Assembly (NCBI GenBank): GCA_016716525.1
Contig: JADJWE010000004.1
Coordinates: 186,001 to 250,000, forward strand
Direction: 5' to 3'
From: Candidatus Flexicrinis affinis
GTDB lineage: Bacteria; Chloroflexota; Anaerolineae; Aggregatilineales; Phototrophicaceae
DNA: 64,000 bases
Below are positions 17,301 to 26,233 of this stretch, one piece after another. Each line of letters begins with the position of its first letter. Position 1 is the first letter of the stretch. The translations under genes were made by a program, and so were the position numbers. Below the pieces are notes generated by a model, which saw only the letters and a program-made list of their open reading frames with translations, was not told the DNA's origin and did no database searches.

Positions 17301-18437
17301 GAGCGGGGTGTTGGTCGCGAACGGGATCGCCGGGGGGGAAGCGATGTCGCCGCCGCGGTTCCAGACGTGCATGAAGTAATACGTGCCATTCGCGCCGAGC
17401 TGCGCCTGGTCGGCGCGCGCCTTCCAGTTGTCGAATGTCGCAGTCGGTACGGCGTCGGCCAGCGTGACGGTGATCGCCCCGCCGGCGGCCTCGTCGGACG
17501 GGTCGACAGCGGTGATGCGCGAAAGATGGCCGGCGAGCGCCGCCGTCTTTTCGCCGTTGGGCAGCACCGCCGACCACGGCAGAATCTCGATGACCTGTCC
17601 GACGACCGGCATGCTGTACGCGTCGCGCGGCGGGGTGATCAGCGTGACCTTCGTGCGGTCGGCCGAGAGCGACACGCGGTACAGCGGCGATGCGTTGTCA
17701 TAACCCCACGTCAGGTGCGTGCTGTCGACCAACTGCACGCGGATCGCCTGATTCTCGGCGCCGAGGTAGCCGCCGGCGATCGGCGGTTCGCACAGGTCGT
17801 CATCGACGCCGGTGTTGGTGTAGGTCACCTTGAGCCGGGTGTTCACCGTCACGCGGTAGTCCGGGCCGAGCGTGCCGAGGTTGTCGGCCGCGAGGCGGCT
17901 CTGCATCAACTGGCGCGCCTGTTCGCAGTTGACGGCCGACACGTTCGGGACGACGTGTACGCGCTGGAAGCGCCTGCTGCGCGCGGTCGTGTCCGGGCCG
18001 CCCAGCGCCGGGTCGAGCAGTTCGGCGTCTTCGACGGCGGTGACGGGGGCCTCGTACGCCTCGATGAACACCAGATCGCGCCGCTGCGTGTTGGCAGCGG
18101 GCGCGCTGACGTTGGACGCCTGCAAGCGGTCGGACTGCAGCCGGAACGTCTGCGGGTTCTCCAGCTCAAGCCGCAGGCCGCCGAGGTACAGCGTGCCGTC
18201 GAGGATATCGAAGTCGACATTGCCGCCTGTTCGTCGGGCGTTCTCGACGCGGAAGCCGTCGTCCGGCGAGCCGTACGGCCCGATCACGTCGACGCGCTCG
18301 CGCCGGCGTTCCTCGACGTTGATCGACTCGTCCTCGTTGAAGTCGGAGTCGGTCAGGACGCGACCCTGCTGCATCCATGTGCCGGTGTAATGCTTGCGCG
18401 GGTCGAACGTCCACCGCGAAACATCTTTGCTACCCAT
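14358..18437 (-). CDS. DUF6519/right-handed beta-helix protein of the eCIS cluster (candidate fibre or shell protein)
   Basis: The protein has 1359 aa, with AGGGGG ahead of the ATG. The N-terminus (RWTFDPRKHYTGTWMQQGRV, LTDSDFNEDESIN) is the DUF6519 signature found beside contractile tail genes; this domain runs to about residue 430. A first parallel beta-helix follows at about 460-640 (DGSTSDGDFNDIESALERLG, then NNVSISGCG and VTIRRCTV turns). Next come a hydrophobic segment at about 655-680, a carboxypeptidase-regulatory-like module near 743-820 (RGTVLGEDDQKPVGSMTVFF), and a second long beta-helix from about 890 to 1330. The C-terminus has a roughly 20-residue hydrophobic stretch (PPVISLVMLILLNVSAKMML). 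Beta-helices are common in receptor-binding fibres and spikes, and no other tail-fibre gene is present, so this is the best fibre candidate. The hydrophobic segments are unusual for a soluble fibre. Confidence 0.7.
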   Translation of the reverse strand: MGSKDVSRWTFDPRKHYTGTWMQQGRVLTDSDFNEDESINVEERRRERVDVIGPYGSPDDGFRVENARRTGGNVDFDILDGTLYLGGLRLELENPQTFRLQSDRLQASNVSAPAANTQRRDLVFIEAYEAPVTAVEDAELLDPALGGPDTTARSRRFQRVHVVPNVSAVNCEQARQLMQSRLAADNLGTLGPDYRVTVNTRLKVTYTNTGVDDDLCEPPIAGGYLGAENQAIRVQLVDSTHLTWGYDNASPLYRVSLSADRTKVTLITPPRDAYSMPVVGQVIEILPWSAVLPNGEKTAALAGHLSRITAVDPSDEAAGGAITVTLADAVPTATFDNWKARADQAQLGANGTYYFMHVWNRGGDIASPPAIPFATNTPLTLGTTGIQVTITGSDRVPTDYWVIGARPETPNQVYPWLLEDGAPPHGVARYMAPLGIILWRADGTVSESDCRPPFRPLVSQDGCCTYTVGDGSTSDGDFNDIESALERLGDEAGEICLLPGIHRADIRLFNRNNVSISGCGHRSKLIPLQSDVPIAAADCSGIGLYNFDVISVDGTAILAERIGGFTVENVHVMAGMVGIDVDDSAGVTIRRCTVRMLDKEGGDVGIYAQGDNVLIEECDVQVIPPGTLPEIPDDQQDPDRDPVDPTDPCADPEQFYLNLIYLVYFVNLMWGLYTFFKPPKNPYITLGGIQIGSGSETVTARRNLIVGGAGNGITLGSDVGDIDLDGDDGPPQDEFPPVTVKHDADQVRGTVLGEDDQKPVGSMTVFFTDPAGNVFDFPVTTSGDFFGKLPPGEYTVTVSDDGYGVTNIEPLGNGAYFVFVRERAVDGPPRGGDDLLAFIHDVLLEENRIANMGFSGIGAPRFTTSDAARLQELLKEMGGRSDLAMLLIVYLLTGTITGFVINLVICRNTITHCLLNVELSKVDQFAIERALAGISLALCDGVSIVENAVEDCGSQIELPACGIFISFSIDATIRENHVLNNAGDTRAALVTSDFAAERDAIGLNQPVLTHKQQTYNRYRKDVAAGSFALNTIDTEAIEFQRGPRAGILLPICLSANAFAGGARKAQASLAGQGITTAATGRHAARIDGNYVVQPIGKALFIGAAGSLSITDNQLISDHALPREIDARAGGLSGMLAASLVIGDLDLFASNVMAVNLAPGGYAPDLLAIIQSLTDEKNAPLEAIPIPLGFPDGNVLFAGNQIKQGDSGERRTIVSVFSMDDVNFVDNQIEVLNGAAITSTAVVFSITGRTANNRMKEPMISALLGDEAGTANRTGDRFSLVQVGFMAGGMFNNQGHYCFALWIADTANAAEMGNFTMLAAYLKCRDGIIQTLPPVISLVMLILLNVSAKMMLRLSKGSES

Positions 18438-18485
18438 GGCGTTTCCCCCTAACTAAACCGTCTCGCTCATCCCGCTCGGCACCGC

Positions 18486-20708
18486 TCATGTCTGGATCAC
18501 CGTGACCGGCGCCAGACCGAACGGCATATACTCGGCTATCTTCGCGTTCAGGCCGTCGCGCTTGAACGGCGCGCCGACCCGGTTGAACACACCCATTTCC
18601 GCGCCATCTTCGCCGCCGCGAGCGACTCCGTCCGGCGCGGTTTCGCGCAGCATGGCGTATCCGGGCTGTCCATATTCGTCGGAGACGAACAGCGCCTTGA
18701 CCGTTCCGGCATCCAGCTCGAACCACTCGTAGGGCTTGGGCAGGCGGCTTCCCGGCGGCGCGGCGCTGAAGCGGAAGCACCCGTCCTGCGTATCGGTGAC
18801 GTCAACCGGCGGCCCGGCGATCAGGCAGTCGGTGGCGTACAGGCGCAGCACGTCGACCCTACCCAGCACGGTTGTGCGCGCCATGTCGACCACCCCGACG
18901 CCGATCTCCAGCGCCGTGTCGGCCGGTCGCGTGGCTTGCACGATGCTGTCGCGGATCACGAGCTGTTCGACCGCGCCGGTGCCGTCCAAACGGATCGGCC
19001 CAGTCACGCAGGAGTCGAGGATCAGCCGCTCGACAAAGCCGCGAATCACCAGCGTCACGGGCGGAACCTCCGCGCCGTCGGCGTCGAGCCCGCCCGGGTC
19101 GAGCGTGCAATAGCGCAGGCACACCGTCTCGTAATCGCCTTCAAGGAAGATCGACCGTGCGGTGGTCTGCGCGCCGACCCACAACCCTTCGAGTGTCAGC
19201 GACGCGTCCGGCTGAGGCGGCGCGGGCGGTGCAGCGGTCAGCCGCCACGTCGTCGTGAGGCGCAGGTACGGCCGCTCGCTGTCGGCCGCGGCAATCGTCA
19301 GGTCGGTGATGTCGCTGACGTTGCCGACCGGCGAATAGGTGCGGCTGTCGTCAATGCGCGCCACGCCTTGTGACGGGATGCCCGCCAGCGGCCCACCGCC
19401 GGAAAACTGCACGTCCGGCGTGGTGGTGAAGCGCCGCGTAAAGCCGGTCGCGCCGACCGGCATGTATACGCCGGTGTGGTAGTTCACCAGCACGCTCTCT
19501 GGCGCGGGATCGTACACCAGCAATCGGCCGCGCTCCGGGTCGATCAATGCGCGCTTGTGCAGCGGGAACGCCTCCCAGATCGACAGGTTCGCGCCAGCCA
19601 CGTCCTGGTTAGGCAGCGGTTTGGGCGCGCCGTCGAGCGTCACGCTGACCGCGTTGGGCAGAAGCTGCGACTTGCCGCAGTCGTCCAACGCGGCGAGCCG
19701 CAGGATGCCTTGATACACATTGGCGCTGAGCAGTTCGGCGGACATCGGCAGCATCGATAGGCGGGTGCGTAGGTCGGACTCGCGCATGAAGCGGATGCCC
19801 GCCAGCGTCGCCAGATCGTCCGCCGCGCCAGCCGTCATGCCAATGTCGCTCACCAACTGTGCGCCGTGTTCGAGCTTGACCTCGAACTGCGCGTCGGAGA
19901 GCAGGCGGCACGGGATCGGCGCGGGCAGTTCGTACTCGCGCGCGCTGCGCCACGTGTCGCCGTGATCGGGGCGGGTACGCGGCGCGAACAACGGAATGTC
20001 GCGCCCGCTGGGATCGAAGGTATAGGCTGTGCCGGTCGGGGCGGCGTGCGGTTTCGGTTCGACGCCGGTCAGCTCCACCGCGCCGAGGCGGTACAGGTGG
20101 AACATCAGCTTGGGGATGCCGTACGGGCGCGTGCGCCGCACGTCGGGCGTATGGTAGAACTCATCGAACGGCCCGCCGGCAAGCGCGGCACCATCGGCGC
20201 GGCGCAGGTCAGCGATGCCTCCCGGCGGCGTGGCGGTCAAACGCCCGCGTGCTTTCGGCGGCAGATCGAGGTTGTGGACCGTGCGGCCCAGCGTCTTGAA
20301 GCCCTCGACCACGACGCCTTCCCAGCCCGTGATGTCGCTGATCAGTTCTTCCAGCACGCGCAGGGTGCCGGCGCGGCGGCGGTAGTAGATCGTCTTGGCG
20401 ACGTCGATGCGTTGGCCGCGCGGGTTGTGCGGGCTGAGCAGGCGCGTGCCGACCAGATCGCCAATGTACGGCACGGCCCACAGGCTGCATATCTCGATGA
20501 AGAAGTCTTCCCACAGCCGGTCCTGATCGCGCCGGAGCGTGACGGCCTGCTGCGCCCACGTCTCGACCAGCGCGCGCAGCACGCCGGGCTGAATGGCGAT
20601 GCCGTCCTCGTGGCGGTAGACCTCGGGGATCATCGCCCAGATCTTCTCGGTGAAATACGTCAGATAGCCGTCATCGACCGGAGGGGCGGTTTCGAGCAAG
20701 TCTGCCAT
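18486..20708 (-). CDS. tail protein I-like baseplate component with C-terminal beta-helix
   Basis: I start at ATG 20708 (740 aa), with AAGGGAGAGA ahead; an in-frame extension upstream overlaps the previous gene and is basic low-complexity. The N-terminal roughly 200 residues (YLTYFTEKIWAMIPEVYRHE, WEDFFIEICSLWAVPYIGDL, RRRAGTLRVLEELISDITGW) match the P2 tail protein I-like family of eCIS and phage baseplates. This part links wedge proteins to fibres. The remaining 500 residues contain repeated strand-turn units (RLILDSC, QLVIRDS, VDVLRLYATDC) like a parallel beta-helix, ending in the family C-terminus MGVFNRVGAPFKRDGLNAKI with EYMPFGLAPV. It lies 16 bp after the baseplate-J-like gene. It plausibly bridges the baseplate and the large beta-helix protein encoded next. 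Confidence 0.75.
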   Translation of the reverse strand: MADLLETAPPVDDGYLTYFTEKIWAMIPEVYRHEDGIAIQPGVLRALVETWAQQAVTLRRDQDRLWEDFFIEICSLWAVPYIGDLVGTRLLSPHNPRGQRIDVAKTIYYRRRAGTLRVLEELISDITGWEGVVVEGFKTLGRTVHNLDLPPKARGRLTATPPGGIADLRRADGAALAGGPFDEFYHTPDVRRTRPYGIPKLMFHLYRLGAVELTGVEPKPHAAPTGTAYTFDPSGRDIPLFAPRTRPDHGDTWRSAREYELPAPIPCRLLSDAQFEVKLEHGAQLVSDIGMTAGAADDLATLAGIRFMRESDLRTRLSMLPMSAELLSANVYQGILRLAALDDCGKSQLLPNAVSVTLDGAPKPLPNQDVAGANLSIWEAFPLHKRALIDPERGRLLVYDPAPESVLVNYHTGVYMPVGATGFTRRFTTTPDVQFSGGGPLAGIPSQGVARIDDSRTYSPVGNVSDITDLTIAAADSERPYLRLTTTWRLTAAPPAPPQPDASLTLEGLWVGAQTTARSIFLEGDYETVCLRYCTLDPGGLDADGAEVPPVTLVIRGFVERLILDSCVTGPIRLDGTGAVEQLVIRDSIVQATRPADTALEIGVGVVDMARTTVLGRVDVLRLYATDCLIAGPPVDVTDTQDGCFRFSAAPPGSRLPKPYEWFELDAGTVKALFVSDEYGQPGYAMLRETAPDGVARGGEDGAEMGVFNRVGAPFKRDGLNAKIAEYMPFGLAPVTVIQT

Positions 20709-20724
20709 CGTGTCTCTCCCTTCC

Positions 20725-23115
20725 TCAGCCTTCGGGCTGTGCGCTGACGGTGATCGTGAACACGAAGTACGTGCCTTCGGTGCCGGTGATTCCCGCGCTG
20801 ACGAACGGCGCGCCATTGAGCGTGACGACGGTCGGCGCGATCACGCCTTCGACCGCCGCCGCAATCGCCATCACCTTGCTGCGGATCAGCGGCGCGCCGA
20901 TGCCGAGCACCTCCGGCGCGAGCGCGTCGCTCAACGCCGCTTCGACATCGTCGGCCACGTCGTCGGCGACGTAGCGCGCGTCGGTCACGATGCCGATCGT
21001 CAGCGCAACCGAGACGGCCGTCGCCGGCGCCACCTCGAACGGCACGCCTTCGGCGGACACGGCGACGAGCCGGTCTTTGATCGACGCGGCGAGGCTGGCA
21101 TCGCCGATGTACCACAGCTTGACGACCGGCCTTTGCTGCGTGCCGCTCCAGCGCCATTCGGCCTTGGCGGCCGTCACGCCGCTGGTGTTGGCGGCGACGG
21201 CTTGGTAATCGACCAGCGAGACCGCCCGCCCGAGCATGAGCGCCGAGCGCGGTGCGTAGGTCTTGATGGCGTCCTCCGCCTCGGCGTCCGCGCCGCCGAA
21301 CGCGGCCAGCGGGTTGACCAACGCCGTCACGCCTTTGACCGGCGTCACCATCTGTGTGACCATGCCGGCGGGCGGGGCCGCCTTGCCCGCGCCGAAGCGG
21401 TAGTCGGCGGTGACGACCGCGCCGGTCGGCAGGCGTTGGCCGCGCACCCCGTCGCCGAAGGTCACCCACGAGTCGCTTTCGTCGTCCTGCCGGATGATGT
21501 ACACGGCTTCGTCGGCCTCGCGGCCGTAGAAGCGCGGCACTTCCGTCCACAGCACGCCGTCGACGCGTATCGTGAGCGTACTCTGCACGCCGGACTCGCT
21601 CTCGGCGCTGGCGGCCGTCACGTAGGTCAGCGGTTTCTTCTTGAGCTTGAACGATTGATTGGGTGTGCTGCCGTTTCCGGTGCCGAGGATTTCTCCTGTC
21701 ACGACCTCGCCGCGGGTAGCCCGTACGAGCGCGCCGTACGCGGTGACCGGCGGGACGAACGGGCCGTCCCACGCGTCGCCGTCGGACAGCGTCAGCGTGC
21801 CGTTCGCAGAAAGCGTCCCGTCAGCGTTGATGGCGTCTTCGTTGAGATCGCGCAGCAGGAAGCGGTCGGGCTCGTAGGCGCTGTCGACCGCCTCGACTCG
21901 CTCGCGCACTTTGAGCACGTCGTCGGCTTTGAGCGTCGCGGCGGCTTCACCGATCGGCGTGCCCGCAGCGGCCATGCCGTAGTACAGCGTGAAGTCGGCG
22001 TACGTCCACCATGCCCAGTCGGAATTGTCCTCCGGCGCGCGGCGGGCGGTATTGTCCCAATAGGTGTCGAAGGTGATTTGGGTCACTGGCGTGGTAACGG
22101 CCGGGATCGTGGTGGTGGTGGTCGTGCTGCCTTGCGTCGACGTGATCGTCTTGGCGGACTGCACGGTGCGGTTGTACGTCGTGACGGTCTGCGCCTTGAA
22201 CCAGCGCAGGTGATCGCCTTTGCGCAGCAGCACCAGATCGCCGGTCTTGATCGACTTGACCAGCGCGTCGAGTTTGACCTCGTTGTAGCGGTAACCGATG
22301 CCGCTGAAATAGTCCGAACCGACCGACGTCACGAAGGCGGTGCCGGTCGGGCGCAGCAGGCTCATCGCGCTGTAGGTCGTGCCGCCGGTGAGCTTGAGCG
22401 AGTCCTTGAACGCCACCTCGGTGACGGCGTTGCCTGCTGGATCCTCGACGTTCTCGACGCCCTCGACCAGCGCGGCGGTATGGGTCGAGCCGCTTCGCAG
22501 CACGGCTGGGTCGTCGGCCTTGACGGTGACGGTGCCGCGCTTGAACGTGAGAGTCTGGGTCGTCACGCTGCCGCTGCCGGGCAGGGTGGTGCGGGGCTGC
22601 GGCGTGAGCGTGAACTTGGCGCGCAGCGGGTGTACGGTGACCGGGTCGATGGCCGTGAAGACCTGCGGCTTTTCGCCCTCGAACGCGCCGGAACGGAAGG
22701 CGCTATCGGCCGGGATCGAGACGGGCTTGCGGCCTTCGAGCGAGAGCGCCAGATCGACCAGCGCGGCCACCGCCGGGCGCGGAATGTAACCGATCAGGCT
22801 GGTCAGGCGGCGCACGGCGCTCAGGCGTCGGGCGGTGCGCAGGTAGGCCTCGCCGGCATACAAGCCGTCGTAGAAGGCCAGCACGTCGCAGACGTACGCC
22901 CACATCTCGAGCAGCATGACGCCGAAGTCGCCGACGTCGCGCCCGCGCCATCCGGCCGATGCCAGCGCGACCTGCCCGGAGGCTTCCTCCAGCAAGCCGG
23001 CGCGAAAGGCCGGGAAGATGCCGATCTGGCGGGGTAGCGTGTCCAGCCCCGGCGCGATGTCGAGGGTCGCCGGATCTTGCGGGCGGCCGGGCTGACGGGT
23101 GTCGTTTGCGCTCAT
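20725..23115 (-). CDS. putative baseplate assembly protein (TIGR02243/gpJ-like), second copy
   Basis: The protein has 796 aa. The family start is clear: TLDIAPGLDTLPRQIGIFPA, then DFGVMLLEMWAYVCDVLAFY and LRTARRLSAVRRLTSLIGYI. The C-terminal portion is baseplate-J-like, with ADEAVYIIRQDDESDSWVTF, FGDGVRGQRLP, and a final segment with AFGGADAEAEDAIKTYAPRS and LMLGRAVSLVDYQAVAANTS. Such proteins build the wedges that surround the central spike, equivalent to Afp11/Afp12. Its start codon overlaps the stop of the preceding baseplate gene by 4 bp (ATGA type), implying coupled translation and near-equal dosage. Two different TIGR02243-like wedge proteins in a row is the usual eCIS arrangement. A Thr/Val-rich insert around residues 330-345 (TTTTTIPAVTTPVTQ) is low-complexity. 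Confidence 0.85.
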   Translation of the reverse strand: MSANDTRQPGRPQDPATLDIAPGLDTLPRQIGIFPAFRAGLLEEASGQVALASAGWRGRDVGDFGVMLLEMWAYVCDVLAFYDGLYAGEAYLRTARRLSAVRRLTSLIGYIPRPAVAALVDLALSLEGRKPVSIPADSAFRSGAFEGEKPQVFTAIDPVTVHPLRAKFTLTPQPRTTLPGSGSVTTQTLTFKRGTVTVKADDPAVLRSGSTHTAALVEGVENVEDPAGNAVTEVAFKDSLKLTGGTTYSAMSLLRPTGTAFVTSVGSDYFSGIGYRYNEVKLDALVKSIKTGDLVLLRKGDHLRWFKAQTVTTYNRTVQSAKTITSTQGSTTTTTTIPAVTTPVTQITFDTYWDNTARRAPEDNSDWAWWTYADFTLYYGMAAAGTPIGEAAATLKADDVLKVRERVEAVDSAYEPDRFLLRDLNEDAINADGTLSANGTLTLSDGDAWDGPFVPPVTAYGALVRATRGEVVTGEILGTGNGSTPNQSFKLKKKPLTYVTAASAESESGVQSTLTIRVDGVLWTEVPRFYGREADEAVYIIRQDDESDSWVTFGDGVRGQRLPTGAVVTADYRFGAGKAAPPAGMVTQMVTPVKGVTALVNPLAAFGGADAEAEDAIKTYAPRSALMLGRAVSLVDYQAVAANTSGVTAAKAEWRWSGTQQRPVVKLWYIGDASLAASIKDRLVAVSAEGVPFEVAPATAVSVALTIGIVTDARYVADDVADDVEAALSDALAPEVLGIGAPLIRSKVMAIAAAVEGVIAPTVVTLNGAPFVSAGITGTEGTYFVFTITVSAQPEG

Positions 23116-25493
23116 GCTCCACCCCTTACGCTGACGCGCAGCGTGCCGCGCTCGGGATAGAGCACGTCATGCTGCACCCGGACGATGGTGTCGACGCCGG
23201 GGTCGTAGTAGGTCGATGCCGGCGCGAACTCCTGCCAGTCGAACCAGCCACGGCGGCGGTATGCGATCGATTCGACGGCGCGCACACCGGGGACGACCGC
23301 AATCGCCGCCTCGAGCGCGCCGCGGTAGAGCCGCGTGCCGAAGGTGAAATTATCGGGCGAGAAGAAGCCCCCGTCGCCCACGAGCGCGTCGATCACGTTT
23401 TCCTTGACCGCGCCGGCGTACGACGACGGCTCGGCGCACACCTCGACCTCGATGTCGATGTCGGCGTAGCGGGCCGGGCGGCGCTGCGCGTCCTGACCGG
23501 CCTGACGGAAGCGGTCGATCTGCGCGTCCATGTCGGCGATCTGGGCGGAAGTGAGGTCGACCGCGCCGCGCGGGTCGGCGGCGACGAAAATGGTGCGCCA
23601 GCTCCCCGTCCAGCGCATCGATGCGCCGGCGTTCTGTACCCAGTCGAGGCGTTCGACGGCCTCGGCGTAGTCGTCCGGTTTGACGGCGCGATGGGCGATG
23701 CGAAACGCCTCGGGCGCGTTGGCGCGGATCGAGTCGGCGGTCTCCGGCGGCAGCGCGCCGGACGCGACGATCGGGTTGGTCACGGCCTGCACGAACGACG
23801 GCGCGCTGTCCGCGCGGGTGAGGACGTGGCGCGGCAGGTTGTCGCTGGTGTTTAGGCGGTAGATGACGACGAACACTGAGTTGTCGGGCGGGATCATGCC
23901 GAACTCGCCGTCGCCGAAGCGGATCGTATAGCCGCCGGCCGAGAGGTAATCCTCGTGGACGGACTCTCCGCCCGGCACCGGATAACCGACCACGCGGCCC
24001 CACGTGCCGTCTTCGAGGGTGAAGTGTTGGTCGAACTGGGTGGACGATGCCGTACCCAGCAGCGACAGCCGCCACGCCCACTCCTCGGTCCAGATCGGCT
24101 CCCAGTTCCCGCCGACGTTCTGGGCGCGGTACAGCCGCACTTCGGCGCGCAGGCTGCCTGCTTTGGCATCGAACAAGTGCGCCACGCCGAACTCGTCGGT
24201 GCCGGGCAGGCTGAAGCGGTAGATCGGGATGCCGTCCGGGCCGCGCCGCACGATGGCGTGTTCAGCCGGCGCTTCGGGGTCTTCCGGCGTGCCGATGCTG
24301 AAGGCGATCTGTCGGGTGGCGCCTGCGGTTGCCGGGACGATGTTGCCGCGCACTTCCAGCGCCGTTTTGTCGAGGCGGTAAGGTGTCGGCTCGTCCCACG
24401 TCAGCCGGCAGATCGGGTCGCCGGTCAGCGGGTCGGTGTCGTCCACGGCGCTCTGCAGGTGCGCGAGCACGCGTTGGGCCGGGTCGGAGGCATCTGCCGG
24501 ATTGGTCGCCAGCAGGATCAGCCGCCCGCCGCTGACCGGCGGGAAAGCTGCCGCGCCGGCCCCGGCGACCACCAGTTCGGTCGATCCGGCCGGCAGTTCG
24601 ACATCGTCCTCGTCCCAGAAGTACGGCAGGAAGCGGTTGCGCGCCGAGTCGACGGTATAGCCCGCGCTGGTGTCGAACAGGCCGGTGCCCACCTCGAACG
24701 TAAATACGTCGTCGGCGTCGCTCACCGACGTGCCGGTCGGAACGACGCCGTTCTCGCCGGGGTTGCACGTGATGTCGAGATAGGTGCTGGCCGACTGGCC
24801 GTCGAACGGCTCGTAGTCCACGAGGCGGGCAAGCTGCCGCAGCGACCGCCGCTGCGAAGCCGTCGCCAGATACGCCTCGCGCGAAATTGCGTCCTGACTG
24901 TAGGCGAACTCGTCGCCGAGCGCCGCCATGACCTCGACCAGCATCACGCCGACGTCGGCCTCTAGCCGGTCGAGCCACTGCGGATAACGCTGCGACGCGT
25001 AATCGAGCAGCGCCTGCCGGAAGGTCTGGAAGTCGCGCGCGGAATAGTCGACCGGGAAGTCGACATAGGTCTCGGGCAGCGGCAGCGCGTCGTCGGGCTC
25101 GCAGTCGAGGCCGGTCTCGCAGTTGGCCTGGAAGCTGAAGACCTTGCTGCGGAAGAACGGGTCGATCCGCGAGGGCGCGGCCGGGTCGGTGATGGTCAGG
25201 CGGTGCGGCGCGAACGAGGCGGGCCGCACGACATCGAGGCGCATGACCGTCCGCCCGTCGACCACCGCCCACGACACGGCCGTGATGACGACGTCCGGCA
25301 CGTTGGCGTCGCGCACGTTCTCGATGCGCACGGCGCTGCGCGGGATGCTGCCCGGCAGCGGCACGTCGAGCGTTTCCGGCGCGCGCAGGAAGAACACGTC
25401 GAGCCTGTCCTGCGTCGGGTAGACGTACACAAAGTCGATGCCGGTCAGCGCGGACTGATTAAGGAGGAGGAGAAGGCGGTCTTCGGCGCTCAT
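23112..25493 (-). CDS. baseplate J-like wedge protein, first copy
   Basis: The protein has 793 aa. The first about 140 residues are a distinct N-terminal domain (SAEDRLLLLLNQSALTGIDF, RAPETLDVPLPGSIPRSAVR). The conserved wedge core then starts at YVDFPVDYSARDFQTFRQAL and continues with GVMLVEVMAALGDEFAYSQD and the LVDYEPFDGQSAS segment. FGDGEFGMIPPDNSVFVVIY and a C-terminal AFRIAHRAVKPDDYAEAVER give the gpJ-type end. It overlaps gp25 by 4 bp upstream and the second wedge gene by 4 bp downstream. It is equivalent in position to Afp11. There are no transmembrane segments, as expected for a cytoplasmically assembled particle. Confidence 0.85.
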   Translation of the reverse strand: MSAEDRLLLLLNQSALTGIDFVYVYPTQDRLDVFFLRAPETLDVPLPGSIPRSAVRIENVRDANVPDVVITAVSWAVVDGRTVMRLDVVRPASFAPHRLTITDPAAPSRIDPFFRSKVFSFQANCETGLDCEPDDALPLPETYVDFPVDYSARDFQTFRQALLDYASQRYPQWLDRLEADVGVMLVEVMAALGDEFAYSQDAISREAYLATASQRRSLRQLARLVDYEPFDGQSASTYLDITCNPGENGVVPTGTSVSDADDVFTFEVGTGLFDTSAGYTVDSARNRFLPYFWDEDDVELPAGSTELVVAGAGAAAFPPVSGGRLILLATNPADASDPAQRVLAHLQSAVDDTDPLTGDPICRLTWDEPTPYRLDKTALEVRGNIVPATAGATRQIAFSIGTPEDPEAPAEHAIVRRGPDGIPIYRFSLPGTDEFGVAHLFDAKAGSLRAEVRLYRAQNVGGNWEPIWTEEWAWRLSLLGTASSTQFDQHFTLEDGTWGRVVGYPVPGGESVHEDYLSAGGYTIRFGDGEFGMIPPDNSVFVVIYRLNTSDNLPRHVLTRADSAPSFVQAVTNPIVASGALPPETADSIRANAPEAFRIAHRAVKPDDYAEAVERLDWVQNAGASMRWTGSWRTIFVAADPRGAVDLTSAQIADMDAQIDRFRQAGQDAQRRPARYADIDIEVEVCAEPSSYAGAVKENVIDALVGDGGFFSPDNFTFGTRLYRGALEAAIAVVPGVRAVESIAYRRRGWFDWQEFAPASTYYDPGVDTIVRVQHDVLYPERGTLRVSVRGGA

Positions 25494-25867
25494 CGCGTCA
25501 CCTCAAGGTTCAGGATGCGGCGTTCGAGGCGGGCTTTCAGCACGTAGCTGACCGTCACGCTGAGCGTCGACTCGTAGACCTGCACTTCGACCGCGCCGAC
25601 CTCGATCACCGTGCCGAGCCACTTGGTCAGCGCTTGATAGACCGTGACCTGCGTCAAGCTGGCGATGGTCGGGTCGTTGGGCGCGAACACCATGCGCCGC
25701 AGCCCGCACCCGAAATCCGGGCGGTGCGCGCGTTCGCCGGGGCTGGTGAGCAATACCTGCTTGATCATCTGCTCGACATGCGCGGCGTAGTCGGTTTCGA
25801 CGGTGATGCGGCCAAGCGCCGTGTCGACGCTGACCGGATACCGGATGCTGTGGATGGGTTCTGCCAT
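25490..25867 (-). CDS. GPW/gp25-family baseplate protein
   Basis: The protein has 125 aa, a normal length for the family. It shows the gp25 pattern: short N-terminal strand (IHSIRYPVSVDTALGRITVE), the helix DYAAHVEQMIKQVLLTSPGE followed by R.HRPDFGCGLRRMVF, and a C-terminal set of strands (VEVQVYESTLSVTVSYVLKA). The E-R-x-x-x-P-x-F-G core (GERAHRPDFGCGL) is the hallmark that initiates sheath assembly on the baseplate. It is equivalent to Afp9. Its gene sits between the PAAR-like tip and the wedge genes, exactly as in other eCIS loci. Confidence 0.9.
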   Translation of the reverse strand: MAEPIHSIRYPVSVDTALGRITVETDYAAHVEQMIKQVLLTSPGERAHRPDFGCGLRRMVFAPNDPTIASLTQVTVYQALTKWLGTVIEVGAVEVQVYESTLSVTVSYVLKARLERRILNLEVTR

Positions 25868-25883
25868 GCTGCCCTCCTGCCGT

Positions 25884-26231
25884 CTACTGACTGCTGGCGT
25901 TCTGCTGCGTGTTGGCGACGATCACCGAGCCTTGCGGGATGCCGGTGGCGCTGAAGCACAGACCGACGCTCCCTTCGCTGAGAGTCGGCGTGCCGTTGAC
26001 CGTGACGCGCAGGTCGGACACGATCCACTGCACGGTCAGGCATGGGCTGGGCACCGTCCCTGACGGCGCGGGGATCTGAAACGGACAGCCGGAAATCGTG
26101 AACACGTCGGCGACGGTCAGGACGTGCGCGCCGCTGCCTGCGGTAACGCGTTGGCTGGTGCTGGTCGCGCTGACGGTGCCGCCGTGCGGGCATTGCAGCG
26201 TCGACTGGGTCGTGAGCAGTTTGCCGGCCAT
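25884..26231 (-). CDS. PAAR-like spike-tip protein
   Basis: The protein has 115 aa. It begins AGKLLTTQSTLQCPHGGTVS, the CPHGG pattern of eCIS PAAR-like tips (Afp10 type), and has three further cysteines (SGCPFQIP, SPCLTV, VGLCFSATG) with an HVL His that could bind a metal at the apex. These proteins sharpen the spike and may carry cargo. The gene starts 2 bp after the stop of the spike gene and is followed by gp25 at 16 bp, so the tip, spike and gp25 are made together. No toxin extension is fused to this tip. Confidence 0.75.
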   Translation of the reverse strand: MAGKLLTTQSTLQCPHGGTVSATSTSQRVTAGSGAHVLTVADVFTISGCPFQIPAPSGTVPSPCLTVQWIVSDLRVTVNGTPTLSEGSVGLCFSATGIPQGSVIVANTQQNASSQ

Positions 26232-26233
26232 TG

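Noticed and set aside
15408..18452. 1014-codon plus-strand frame opposite the DUF6519 gene
   Set aside because: Shadow of the minus-strand gene, with no domain and with Val/Asp/Ala/Gly/Arg-only composition; likewise 20710-23037 and 33193-34740.
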